Positions 7,798 through 15,696 of a stretch of 38,689 nucleotides of DNA are shown one piece after another; the stretch's first letter is position 1, and each line of letters begins with the position of its first letter. The stretch covers positions 1 through 38,689 of the forward strand of contig DFBX01000035.1 in the NCBI GenBank assembly GCA_002366795.1. The letters run 5' to 3'. Below the pieces are notes generated by a model. That model was not told where the DNA came from. It saw nothing but the letters and a program-made list of their open reading frames with translations, and did not search any database. The DNA comes from Rhodobacteraceae bacterium UBA3069. GTDB lineage: Bacteria; Pseudomonadota; Alphaproteobacteria; Rhodobacterales; Rhodobacteraceae. The translations under genes were made by a program, and so were the position numbers.

Positions 7798-8547
7798 ATG
7801 CGGCGCAAACTTGCAGCAGGCAATTGGAAAATGAACGGAACGGGCGCCGACCTTGCCCAGGTCGAGGCGCTGATCACCGCCCATCCTACCCCCACGGTCG
7901 ACCTGCTGCTTTGCCCGCCCGCCACGCTGATCCACCGCGCCGCGCAAATCGCCGCGAACCACACGCTCCAAATCGGCGGGCAGGATTGCCACGCCGCCGC
8001 ATCCGGTGCCCATACCGGCGACATCTCGGCCACGCAGCTGAAAGACGCCGGCGCCACCGCGGTCATCCTCGGGCATTCGGAACGCCGCGAAGACCACGAG
8101 GAAGACAGCGAGGATATCCGTGAAAAGGCCCGCGCCGCCCATGCCGCGGGCCTGACAGCCGTGATCTGCCTTGGCGAAAGCCTTGACCAGCGCGAGGCGC
8201 TGAACACGCTCGGCATCATCGGCGCACAGCTCTCGCTCTCGGTTCCCGACAGCGCCAATGGCGAAAACCTTGTCATAGCCTATGAACCGATCTGGGCCAT
8301 CGGCACCGGCCTCGTGCCCAGCCTCGACCAGATCGGCGAAGTGCATGATTTCATCCGCAGCCGGCTGGAACGCCGCTTCGGCGCAGGCGTCGGCCGCTCC
8401 GTCCGCCTGCTCTACGGTGGCTCGGTCAAACCGGGCAACGCGGCGGATATTTTCACCGTGTCGAATGTAGACGGCGCATTGGTCGGCGGTGCCAGCCTGA
8501 CCGCCGCCGATTTCCTGCCCATCATCACCGCGCTCGAAGACGCCTGA
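7798..8547 (+). CDS. tpiA: Triosephosphate isomerase
   Basis: 249 residues, standard length. Interconverts dihydroxyacetone phosphate and glyceraldehyde 3-phosphate in the cytoplasm. Active-site residues are all visible: Asn9 and Lys11 in GNWKMN, His93 in LGHSERR, Glu163 in AYEPIWAIGTG (which begins the flexible loop), and the phosphate-binding LLYGGSVKP and GALVGGASL near the C-terminus. A purine-rich AAGGGGACGGGG precedes the ATG. It stands alone, followed by a GC-rich hairpin. Confidence 0.97.
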   Translation: MRRKLAAGNWKMNGTGADLAQVEALITAHPTPTVDLLLCPPATLIHRAAQIAANHTLQIGGQDCHAAASGAHTGDISATQLKDAGATAVILGHSERREDHEEDSEDIREKARAAHAAGLTAVICLGESLDQREALNTLGIIGAQLSLSVPDSANGENLVIAYEPIWAIGTGLVPSLDQIGEVHDFIRSRLERRFGAGVGRSVRLLYGGSVKPGNAADIFTVSNVDGALVGGASLTAADFLPIITALEDA

Positions 8548-8556
8548 CCCGCCACC

Positions 8557-8626
8557 GAGGGGGCCTTGCCCCCTCCGGCCTCACGGCCTCCTCCCCCAAG
8601 GGTATTTGCAGAACAATGAAGAAGGG
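8557..8626 (+). repeat. GC hairpin plus GTATTTG...CAATGAAG intergenic motif
   Basis: GAGGGGG / CCCCCTC (8557-8563 / 8569-8575) forms a 7-bp stem right after tpiA, followed by GGCC/GGCC and then GGTATTTGCAGAACAATGAAG-like sequence ending near 8622. From memory, intergenic spacers of many Rhodobacteraceae carry such a GC hairpin followed by a GTATTT...AATGAAG tail. Only this one copy is seen here, so its repeat status is not shown by the window. It may also end tpiA transcription. Confidence 0.5.
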
Positions 8627-8627
8627 T

Positions 8628-8701
8628 GCCGCGCTGTCAAAACGGTAAGCGGCCGGACATGAAGCATCGCCTCGCCAATCGGTCCAGCAAGACAGCGCGG
8701 C
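8628..8701. repeat. 11-bp inverted repeat around a 52-nt loop
   Basis: GCCGCGCTGTC (8628-8638) is exactly complementary to GACAGCGCGGC (8691-8701). The enclosed segment can pair further (GGAC 8655-8658 with GTCC 8682-8685). It lies between the convergent tpiA and alaX genes and could be a 3' structure of the alaX message, or a small RNA. Confidence 0.6.
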
Positions 8702-8725
8702 GTCAGCCGCTCCGCTGGATCACCC

Positions 8726-9454
8726 TCAATCGAACAGGATCGAAACGCGGCGGTTTTGCTTGCCCTTCTTTTCGATCTTGCCAAGCCGCAGGCGGCCGAT
8801 CTCTCCGGTGCGGGCTACGTGGGTGCCACCGCAGGGTTGCAGGTCCACTTGGTTGTCCGCCGTGCCGATCCGCACCAGCCGCACGCGCCCCTGCCCTGTG
8901 GGCGGCGCGACGGACATGGTTTTCACCAGCCCCGGATTGGCCGCCAGTTCCGCGTCTATGATCCAGTCCTCGCTCACCGGCAGGTCTGCTTCGATCAGCG
9001 CGTTCAGGTCGGCCTCGATCCGGTCGCGGTCTTCGGGCGCTTCGGGCATGTCAAAATCAAGCCGCCCCTTTTCGGCACCGATGCTGCCGCCCGTCACCGG
9101 CAGCGGGATTACCACCGACAGCAGGTGTAGCCCGGTATGGATACGCATATGCCGGTGGCGGCGGTCCCAATCCAGATGCTGCGTGACCTGCGCCCCCACC
9201 GGGGGCATGGCGGTCGGCTCGGCCGGGACCAGCACCACCGCGCCACCCTCGCCCTTGACCGAGGTGGCAATGTCGATCTCTCCCCCGGTCCAGACCAGCC
9301 GCCCGCTGTCACCGGGCTGCCCGCCCCCTGTCGGGAAAAAGATCGCGCGGTCCAGCACGATCCCGCCTTCGGGCGTATGGGCCAGCACCATGGCCGGGGC
9401 CTCGCGCAGGTAGGCGTCGTTACGGAACAGCAGCTCGGTCGTCAGGTTGCTCAT
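8726..9454 (-). CDS. Alanyl-tRNA editing protein AlaX
   Basis: 242 residues, the size of the AlaX-M class. It resembles the editing domain of alanyl-tRNA synthetase and hydrolyses mischarged Ser- or Gly-tRNA(Ala) in trans. The four zinc ligands are visible: His106 and His110 in HTGLH, and Cys208 and His212 in CGGTH; GGGQPGD (43-49) is the usual N-terminal element. The start overlaps the stop of the upstream mscS-type gene in an ATGA, so it is translationally coupled and forms the last gene of a cysK-mscS-alaX operon. Confidence 0.94.
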   Translation of the reverse strand: MSNLTTELLFRNDAYLREAPAMVLAHTPEGGIVLDRAIFFPTGGGQPGDSGRLVWTGGEIDIATSVKGEGGAVVLVPAEPTAMPPVGAQVTQHLDWDRRHRHMRIHTGLHLLSVVIPLPVTGGSIGAEKGRLDFDMPEAPEDRDRIEADLNALIEADLPVSEDWIIDAELAANPGLVKTMSVAPPTGQGRVRLVRIGTADNQVDLQPCGGTHVARTGEIGRLRLGKIEKKGKQNRRVSILFD

Positions 9455-12108
9455 CGGTCATCTTCCCCTTCGGGTGTCGGCTCGTGGCGCGGCGGCATCT
9501 GCGGCACGTTCCCTGCCCGCTTTTCGCTGCTCTGCGCATCGGGTTTGGCGGGCTTTTCATCGGTGTCGGGCGCGGCTGGCGTATCATCGGCCGCGCCGCG
9601 CAGCGCCTCGGGGTTGCGCAGCCAGACATCGCGCTGCGCAAAGGGTATCTCGATCCCCTCCTCTGTAAACCGCTTGTAAATCTGGTGGTTCACATCGTTG
9701 CGCACGCTCATCACCCAGTTGATATCGCGCAGGATCAGCCGGATCTCGAAATCCAGGCTGTCGGCCCCGAACCCCATGAACAGCACCTGCGGCGCGGGGT
9801 TGGCCAGCGCCATGGGCTGCGCCTCGGCGATCTCGCGCAGCACGCGGTCCACCTTGTCGGCATCGGTGCCATAGGCCACGCCCACCGGCACGATCAGCCG
9901 GCCCACGGTCTTGCCACGAGTGTAATTCGTCACAGTGCCAGATACGAAATCGGCATTCGGCACGATCATGTCGGTGCGGTCGAAGGTTTCGATCCGGGTC
10001 GAACGGACGGAAATATCGCGCACGATGCCATGGGTGCCGCCCACTTCGATCCAGTCGCCTTCGCTGATCGGGCGCTCGATCAGCAGGATGATGCCGGACA
10101 CGAAATTCGACACGATGTTCTGAAGCCCGAAACCGATGCCGACCGACAGCGCACCGGCCACGATGGCCAGAGATGACAGATCGATCCCGGCCGAGATGAT
10201 GGCGATGATCGCCGACAGGAATATCCCCACATACCCCACCCCCGAGGTAATGGCATTGCGCCCGCCCGCATCCAGCCCGGTCTTGGGCAGGATCGTGGAC
10301 TTCAACGTGCCCTGCAGCACCCGCGTCAGCGCATAGCCAACCATGAACACCACCGCGAAGGTCAGGAAAATCGTGGGTGAAATGCGCGTCTCGCCGATGG
10401 ATACGCCGCCCGCGATCGTGGCCCAAATCTCGGTCAGGTCAGTGACCCGCGCGCCCCAGATCAGGGCAAAGACCGGCACCGACAGCAGCACCAGCACAAA
10501 GCCCGCCAGCACCGGGAACAGCGCCTCAGAGGCGCGGTCGCGCGAGCCGGTGATCAGGATGTATGCCTCGACCAATGCGCGTTGCAGCATCATCAGCAGC
10601 ACCAGCAGACCCACGCTCGTGACCGTCGGATAGATGATCGCGCGGGCGGCGGCGAAATAGCCTACCGCGCCAAGCGCAACACCGGCCACGGCCAACACCG
10701 CGACGGCGCCCGCCACCAGACGCATCAGCCGGTTCAGGTAGGCCAGACCCTCCTCATCCTGCTCAATCTCACGCACATGGGCGCTGACCAGCCGCGACAG
10801 GCGCACCAGCACCAGCGCCGCCACAACCAGCAGCGGGAATTGCAACACCACCTGCACCGCGTCGGACCAGCCATGCGCCCCACCCGCCGCGCGCACCAGC
10901 AGGTCCAGCGCGATGGCAAAGCCCAAAAGCCCCGCATGGAACCGCCCCTCGCGGTGCTTTTCCGTGCCCAGTTGCAGCGGCGGTTCAAAGGCGTCGGACT
11001 TGGGAAAGAACCGCCCGCCCAGCCACCATGCCGCCAAAAAGGCAAGCCCCGCCTCGGGCAGCGCAGCAAGGATCTGCCTGCCCTTGGCCCCCAACAACCC
11101 CGAGGAATCGACCCCCTCGATCAGCAGGTTCAGCCCGATCAGCGGCACCGCGATCAGCCCCAGCGACAGCATGAAGGACAGCAGCCACCGCCCGGCAGAC
11201 CGGCGCACCTGCACCTTCTGCACGACCAGTTCCATCCAGTGCCGGCCGCGTATCAGGATCACCAGCGCCGCCATCAGGAACATGGCGGTGCGCGGCAGGC
11301 CGCCAATGCTTTCGGCCCGCTGTGTCGGGTTGTCCAGCGCCGCGCGCACCTCGGCCCAGATCGCGCCCGACCCGCCGATCAGCGCCTCGATCGCAGCGGG
11401 CCACAGCGCCGGGTTCAACGGCGACGGCCCAAGCGCCATCAGCGCACCGGTCTGGCGGTCGCGCAGGATACGGTCGATGCCGCGGATCAGCCCATCGGCC
11501 CGGCTATAGGCGACCTCGGCGGCCTTCACCGGGGCCAGGACCTCGTCCAGCCGCGTCTCCAGCGTGGCACGTTGGCGGGCCAGCTCCTCCTGTTCGGTTT
11601 CGCCCTCCTCGGGCGCGGGGCCAAGCGCGGCTAGCTGCTCCTCCAGCGTTTCGATCATATTGGCAGAGCCGCCCTGCGCCTCAAGGAAGCGCGCCCGCCA
11701 ATCGGCCAGCTCGGCCCGCAAATCGCCCAATGCCGCATCCGATGCGCGGCCCGCCGAAATCGCCTCCTGCGCGCGCAGGGCCACCCGCTCCCATTCCGCG
11801 AAATCTTCGCTGTCCAGCCCGGTGCCGACCCCGTTCAGCGGGTTCGGGGGCGGCGCGGGCGCCTCGGCGGGTTGCGCACCAGCGCCGCCCCCGGCCGTGG
11901 CCGCATCGTCAGATGCACCCTGCGCGGTAGCCGCGCCGCCGTCCCCCGTTGCCGTATCGAACAGCGACCCAAGCCCCTGCGCAGAAACCGGCCCCGATGG
12001 CCCCATTGGCCCCGCCACGCAAAACGCGAAAACCGCCAGGCCCAGAACGGCACAAAGGCGGCGGATCACACCGCCGCCCATGCCGGACGCATCCTTACCG
12101 GATATCAT
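9451..12108 (-). CDS. Mechanosensitive channel, DUF3772 + MscS
   Basis: About 885 residues from the ATG at 12108, preceded by GAGG at a spacing of 8; a TTG at 12114 is possible but less likely. A signal-like hydrophobic segment is followed by an Ala/Gly/Pro-rich linker, then a coiled-coil-prone periplasmic DUF3772 region (about residues 110-240), about ten hydrophobic segments, and a C-terminal MscS domain with the pore helix and beta domain (GIGFGLQNIVSNFVSGIILL, RPISEGDWIEVG, NADFVSGTVTNY). The family opens under membrane tension and releases osmolytes. A cytoplasmic acidic/proline tail ends it. Its start is 10 bp from the cysK stop. Confidence 0.93.
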   Translation of the reverse strand: MISGKDASGMGGGVIRRLCAVLGLAVFAFCVAGPMGPSGPVSAQGLGSLFDTATGDGGAATAQGASDDAATAGGGAGAQPAEAPAPPPNPLNGVGTGLDSEDFAEWERVALRAQEAISAGRASDAALGDLRAELADWRARFLEAQGGSANMIETLEEQLAALGPAPEEGETEQEELARQRATLETRLDEVLAPVKAAEVAYSRADGLIRGIDRILRDRQTGALMALGPSPLNPALWPAAIEALIGGSGAIWAEVRAALDNPTQRAESIGGLPRTAMFLMAALVILIRGRHWMELVVQKVQVRRSAGRWLLSFMLSLGLIAVPLIGLNLLIEGVDSSGLLGAKGRQILAALPEAGLAFLAAWWLGGRFFPKSDAFEPPLQLGTEKHREGRFHAGLLGFAIALDLLVRAAGGAHGWSDAVQVVLQFPLLVVAALVLVRLSRLVSAHVREIEQDEEGLAYLNRLMRLVAGAVAVLAVAGVALGAVGYFAAARAIIYPTVTSVGLLVLLMMLQRALVEAYILITGSRDRASEALFPVLAGFVLVLLSVPVFALIWGARVTDLTEIWATIAGGVSIGETRISPTIFLTFAVVFMVGYALTRVLQGTLKSTILPKTGLDAGGRNAITSGVGYVGIFLSAIIAIISAGIDLSSLAIVAGALSVGIGFGLQNIVSNFVSGIILLIERPISEGDWIEVGGTHGIVRDISVRSTRIETFDRTDMIVPNADFVSGTVTNYTRGKTVGRLIVPVGVAYGTDADKVDRVLREIAEAQPMALANPAPQVLFMGFGADSLDFEIRLILRDINWVMSVRNDVNHQIYKRFTEEGIEIPFAQRDVWLRNPEALRGAADDTPAAPDTDEKPAKPDAQSSEKRAGNVPQMPPRHEPTPEGEDDR

Positions 12109-12118
12109 GCACAATACC

Positions 12119-13153
12119 TCAATCCTCGAACACCGAAGGAACCTCGCGCGCCGCCGCCGCCGTCAGCCATTCCGGCACCGGCAGCCCCTTTTCGCCAAGG
12201 AATTCAGGGTTATACAGCTTCGACTGGTAGCGCGTGCCATAGTCGCACAGGATGGTGACGATCTTGTGCCCCGGCCCCATTTCGCGCGCCATGCGCATAG
12301 CCCCAGCGATGTTGATGGCGGACGATCCGCCAAGGCACAGCCCCTCGTGCTGCAATAGGTCAAAGACGATGGGCAGCGCCTCTTCATCGGGGATCTGGTA
12401 GGCGAAATCGGGGGTGAACCCTTCAAGGTTGGCGGTGATCCGCCCCTGCCCGATGCCCTCGGTGATGCTGGTCCCTTCGGACGCCAGCTCGCCGGTCTTG
12501 TAATAGCTATACAAAGCCGCGCCCATCGGATCGGCCAGCCCGACCTTCACGCCCTTGGGCTGCAGCGCCATGCCGACACCGGCCAGCGTGCCCCCCGATC
12601 CCACCGCACAAATGAACCCGTCCACATCGCCGCCGGTCTGCTCCCAGATCTCGGGGCCGGTGGTTTCGATATGGGCCTGCCGGTTGGCCACATTGTCGAA
12701 CTGGTTGGCCCAGATCACACTCTCGTTGGTGGTCTTGGCCAGCGCCTCGGCCAGACGGCCCGAGTAACGCACATAGTTGTTGGGGTTCTTGTAAGGCGCC
12801 GCCGGCACCTCGACCAATTGCGCGCCCGCCAGACGGATCATGTCCTTCTTTTCCTGGCTTTGCGTTTCAGGAATCACGATCACGGTCTTGAATCCCATGG
12901 ACGCGCCCACCAGCGCCAACCCGATGCCGGTATTGCCCGCCGTGCCTTCGACAATGGTGCCGCCGGGTTTCAGCAGGCCCTTTTCCACCGCATCGCGGAT
13001 GATATACAGCGCCGCGCGGTCCTTGACCGACTGGCCGGGGTTCAGAAACTCGGCCTTGCCATAGATGTCACAGCCGGTTTCCTCGCTGGCCTTGTTCAGC
13101 CGGATCAGAGGCGTGTTTCCAACCGCGTCGGCAAGATCGCTGGCAATGCGCAT
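12119..13153 (-). CDS. cysK: Cysteine synthase A
   Basis: 344 residues. PLP enzyme making cysteine from O-acetylserine and sulfide. PLP-binding Lys44 lies in NPGQSVKDRA; the phosphate-binding glycine loop (EGTAGNTGIG, then VGSGGTLAG) and the substrate TAGNTG motif are present. It is somewhat longer than the roughly 310-residue E. coli enzyme, the extra length being C-terminal (LGEKGLPVPEWL...), as in the alphaproteobacterial long form. AAAAGGA precedes the ATG. First gene of a cysK-mscS-alaX operon. The palindrome at 13172-13186, overlapping the predicted -10 box, suggests repression or sensing by a dimeric regulator. Confidence 0.95.
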   Translation of the reverse strand: MRIASDLADAVGNTPLIRLNKASEETGCDIYGKAEFLNPGQSVKDRAALYIIRDAVEKGLLKPGGTIVEGTAGNTGIGLALVGASMGFKTVIVIPETQSQEKKDMIRLAGAQLVEVPAAPYKNPNNYVRYSGRLAEALAKTTNESVIWANQFDNVANRQAHIETTGPEIWEQTGGDVDGFICAVGSGGTLAGVGMALQPKGVKVGLADPMGAALYSYYKTGELASEGTSITEGIGQGRITANLEGFTPDFAYQIPDEEALPIVFDLLQHEGLCLGGSSAINIAGAMRMAREMGPGHKIVTILCDYGTRYQSKLYNPEFLGEKGLPVPEWLTAAAAREVPSVFED

Positions 13154-13171
13154 GGCGTGTCCTTTTCATTC

Positions 13172-13208
13172 CTATCTTGAAGATAGATGTAGGGCGGGGA
13201 AAGGCCAA
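13172..13208 (-). promoter_or_regulatory. cysK promoter with palindromic operator
   Basis: Read on the minus strand: -35 TTGGCC (13208-13203), 17-bp spacer, -10 TATCTT (13185-13180). The -10 box is inside a perfect palindrome CTATCTT-C-AAGATAG (13186-13172). A dimeric regulator bound there would block RNA polymerase. Its identity is unknown; an Rrf2-type or other sulfur/Fe-S regulator is a guess. Confidence 0.55.
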
Positions 13209-13658
13209 CATCAACCGCTATAGCATCCCCCTGGCGGGCGCGTGAACAAAGCAGGTCGGGACAATTTCCGCCCAAAATACTGCAATCCGGACCCCCGTCC
13301 TACCCATCCCGTTCTGCGAATATGGCAACCCGCCCGGCACCCACGCCAAAAGGCACAGGCGTTTTTTTCAAGCGCTGTGCACAGCCGCAAAGGTCATGCG
13401 GAAATGTCCAAAGCTCTTGGTAGTTCTTGATGGTCGGGCGTGCGATGGTCCGGTTGGAGCCCCTCTTGAACAATGCTGCAACGCAGTTTCAGCAGACCTG
13501 CCCTTCTTGTGCCGCCCAGCATTTTCATCTGGTGAATGACAATTGTTCTGGCGCAAGCGGGGTTCACCACCTCTTTTGACCATGGTTCAAAATGCTTGAC
13601 CAACTGATGCGACCAAGTAATTTCGCAGCCAGATTGCAATCCACTTGGGAAGTATCCG
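13209..13658. other. 450-bp gene-poor stretch before the orphan gene
   Basis: No coding region is supported here. An open minus-strand frame (13394-13639, 81 codons) lacks a recognisable domain or ribosome site. By eye the stretch is lower in GC than its surroundings. A weak hairpin GCACAG/CTGTGC (13353-13358 / 13375-13380) encloses a run of seven T. It may hold eroded remains of a mobile or toxin locus, but no homology is recognised. Confidence 0.4.
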
Positions 13659-14285
13659 GTGACACCTGTTTACATGATCCGCAGTCAGAACTTTGATGTC
13701 CCTGCTCTGGTAAATTGGTGCATCACAAAGAACAACCGCCCCGACGCCTATATGGCAGACCTGGAATTATCGAGCGGTCAAATCCTTTCGGATCGTGACC
13801 TGAAAAAAATGTGTGATGGATGGGCTGTCATCGACAGACAAGGACAAGGCCTGCCTGATTTTCTCGGTGGGTTCAGCGCAGGGTCCGAAGGCTACTGCAT
13901 GGTCAATGCGACTGCGCGGGCAGTGATAGAGGACACAGACGATGTCGCGCATAGCTTCTCGCCCGCGCACGTATGGGATGTATCCGATGATGCAGAAGAT
14001 GTCGCCAACCCGCTCTGGATCTGGCGTCTCGAAACCGTGGCACCCACCGTGGATTTGACCCAGTCACTGTTGCATCGCGGAACCCGTGGCAAGAACGGCC
14101 CGCCTTTCGTCGCCCTTATTGCATTGGCTCCGGCTCAATGCGTCCTGCTGCCAAATTTCACCCCGCCCCACAGCCTGTGGCGTGATAGTGAAACCGCGCA
14201 AGTTTTCTGCACCAACACTTTCAAGGACGCCTATACTGCGGCGGGTCTGACGAGCCTTGATTTCGTTGGAACAACGCCACAGTAA
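13659..14285 (+). CDS. Orphan protein, possibly DUF1629/Imm11-like immunity
   Basis: 208 residues from a GTG behind GGGAAG; the in-frame ATG at 13674 is an alternative. I do not firmly recognise it. No signal peptide or membrane segment; it is slightly acidic, with two cysteine-rich patches. The C-terminal pattern (LLPNFTPPHSLWRD, then VFCTNTFKDAYTAAGLTSLDFV) is reminiscent of DUF1629/Imm11-type proteins, which end in a segment where the 'F.DA...AGLTGL.F' motif recurs and which often sit beside polymorphic toxins. No toxin gene is adjacent. Codon use is visibly less GC-rich than the neighbours, suggesting acquisition. Function unknown. Confidence 0.55.
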   Translation: MTPVYMIRSQNFDVPALVNWCITKNNRPDAYMADLELSSGQILSDRDLKKMCDGWAVIDRQGQGLPDFLGGFSAGSEGYCMVNATARAVIEDTDDVAHSFSPAHVWDVSDDAEDVANPLWIWRLETVAPTVDLTQSLLHRGTRGKNGPPFVALIALAPAQCVLLPNFTPPHSLWRDSETAQVFCTNTFKDAYTAAGLTSLDFVGTTPQ

Positions 14286-14463
14286 GTCATAGGAAGGCGT
14301 GTGGCGATCATGAGGAGAAACCTCTAATCGAATGTTCCCTTCGGGCTGACATTGGTCATTGAAATCACTGCCGCCAAGGTCGGCTTTGTCCCGCATAGTC
14401 GCAATCCACAACCCTCCACCCCAGACACTCCAAACACCCCTCTTACGGCCTCCAAAGCCCCCC

Positions 14464-15696
14464 TCACCGGAAATCCTCCGGCTTGACCCCATACCTTGCC
14501 AGCTTGTCGTAGAACGTCTTGCGCGGCAGTTTCAGCCGTCCGGCGGCAGCGCTGGCGTGGCCGGCTTCGCGACGCAGGGCCTCCTCCAGAAGCGACCGTT
14601 CCACCCGCGCCATCTGCTCGGTCAGGCCCAGATCGCCCTCTCCCTCTGATCCCGCGCCCGTTCCGACGCCCAGAACGAAGCGCATGGCCTCGCTCATCAG
14701 GGCGCGGGCGTTGCCGGGCCAGTCCTGCGCCATCAGCCCGGCGATCACGTCCGGCGTGACCTCGGGCGCGGACAGCCCCGCCTGTTCGGCGGCCTGCGCC
14801 ACGTAGTGCCGGAACAGCACCGGAATGTCGTCGGGCCGCTCTGCCAGTGACGGGATACGCACCCGCATCACGTCCAGCCGGTAGAACAGATCGGCGTTGA
14901 AGGCCCCAGCATCGACCCGCGCGCACAGGTCCGCATTGGTGCCGCCGATGACCCGCGCCGCGCCGCCCTGTTCCAGCAATTCCAGCAAGGCGAACTGCGC
15001 CTCGCCGCCTAGGTTGCCCAGTTCGTCCAGACACAACGACCCGCCACCGGCAAGGTGATGCGCCTCCAGCAGCGCGGCGCGGTCCAGCCCCGCAGCCGGC
15101 CGCTTGACGAAACCCGCCTTGGCGCGGGGCGACAGCAAATGCACCACCTCGGCCACCTTGGAAATCCCCGCCCCCGGCGCGCCACTGACCAGAACCTCGG
15201 CATCGGCCCCCGCCACCACGCGCACCCTTGCGCGCAGGGCTTCGGATTGCGGGCTGGTGCCATGCAACATCCGCGCCGCCGCGTCCCCTGCCTCCAGCGC
15301 CGCTTTCAAACGCCGGTTTTCCAGCACCAGCGCGCGGGTTTTCAGCGCCCGTTCCACCACCGCAAGCAGGTCCGCCGCCGCGCAGGGCTTTTCCAGGAAA
15401 CCGAAGGCGCCCTCGCCCATGGCCCGCACCGCCATGGGGATGTCGCCCTCGCCCGTCAGCAAGATCACCGGCAGCTCGGCATCCACGCCCTGCACATGCT
15501 CCAAAAGGTGGAACCCGTCGCGCCCCGGCATCCGGATATCGGACAGCACGACCCCCGGAAACCCCTGCGAAATATGGTCCTTCGCCTCGATGAACGAGCC
15601 TGCCGTGACCGGCAGCAAATCGGCCAGCTCCAGGGTCTGCGCCAAAGCCGCCCGGACCGAAGCATCGTCATCCACCACCAAAACCCGACGTGTCAT
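14464..15696 (-). CDS. DctD-type response regulator with degenerate AAA+
   Basis: 410 residues. Receiver domain 1-120 with phospho-acceptor Asp53 (VLSDIRMPG), Thr81 and Lys103. The central domain corresponds to the sigma-54 activator AAA+ module but is eroded: the Walker A equivalent is GAPGAGIS (172-179), with Ile where Lys belongs; the stretch that should carry GAFTGA is missing altogether, cut down to about 30 residues before Walker B (GGSLCLDEL, 218-226); the arginine-finger region RLDVMRVRIPSL and WPGNARAL remain. A Fis-type HTH ends the protein (379-405). It is therefore unlikely to activate sigma-54 polymerase by ATP hydrolysis; it may act through sigma-70 or as a repressor. Overlaps dctB by 4 bp (ATGA). 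Confidence 0.85.
   Translation of the reverse strand: MTRRVLVVDDDASVRAALAQTLELADLLPVTAGSFIEAKDHISQGFPGVVLSDIRMPGRDGFHLLEHVQGVDAELPVILLTGEGDIPMAVRAMGEGAFGFLEKPCAAADLLAVVERALKTRALVLENRRLKAALEAGDAAARMLHGTSPQSEALRARVRVVAGADAEVLVSGAPGAGISKVAEVVHLLSPRAKAGFVKRPAAGLDRAALLEAHHLAGGGSLCLDELGNLGGEAQFALLELLEQGGAARVIGGTNADLCARVDAGAFNADLFYRLDVMRVRIPSLAERPDDIPVLFRHYVAQAAEQAGLSAPEVTPDVIAGLMAQDWPGNARALMSEAMRFVLGVGTGAGSEGEGDLGLTEQMARVERSLLEEALRREAGHASAAAGRLKLPRKTFYDKLARYGVKPEDFR

Noticed and set aside
10582..11634. 350-codon plus-strand open frame opposite the MscS channel
   Set aside because: Gln/His/Arg-rich with no recognisable fold; shadow of the real gene.
13394..13639. 81-codon minus-strand frame as a small gene or transposase remnant
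   Set aside because: No ribosome site, motif or recognisable homology.
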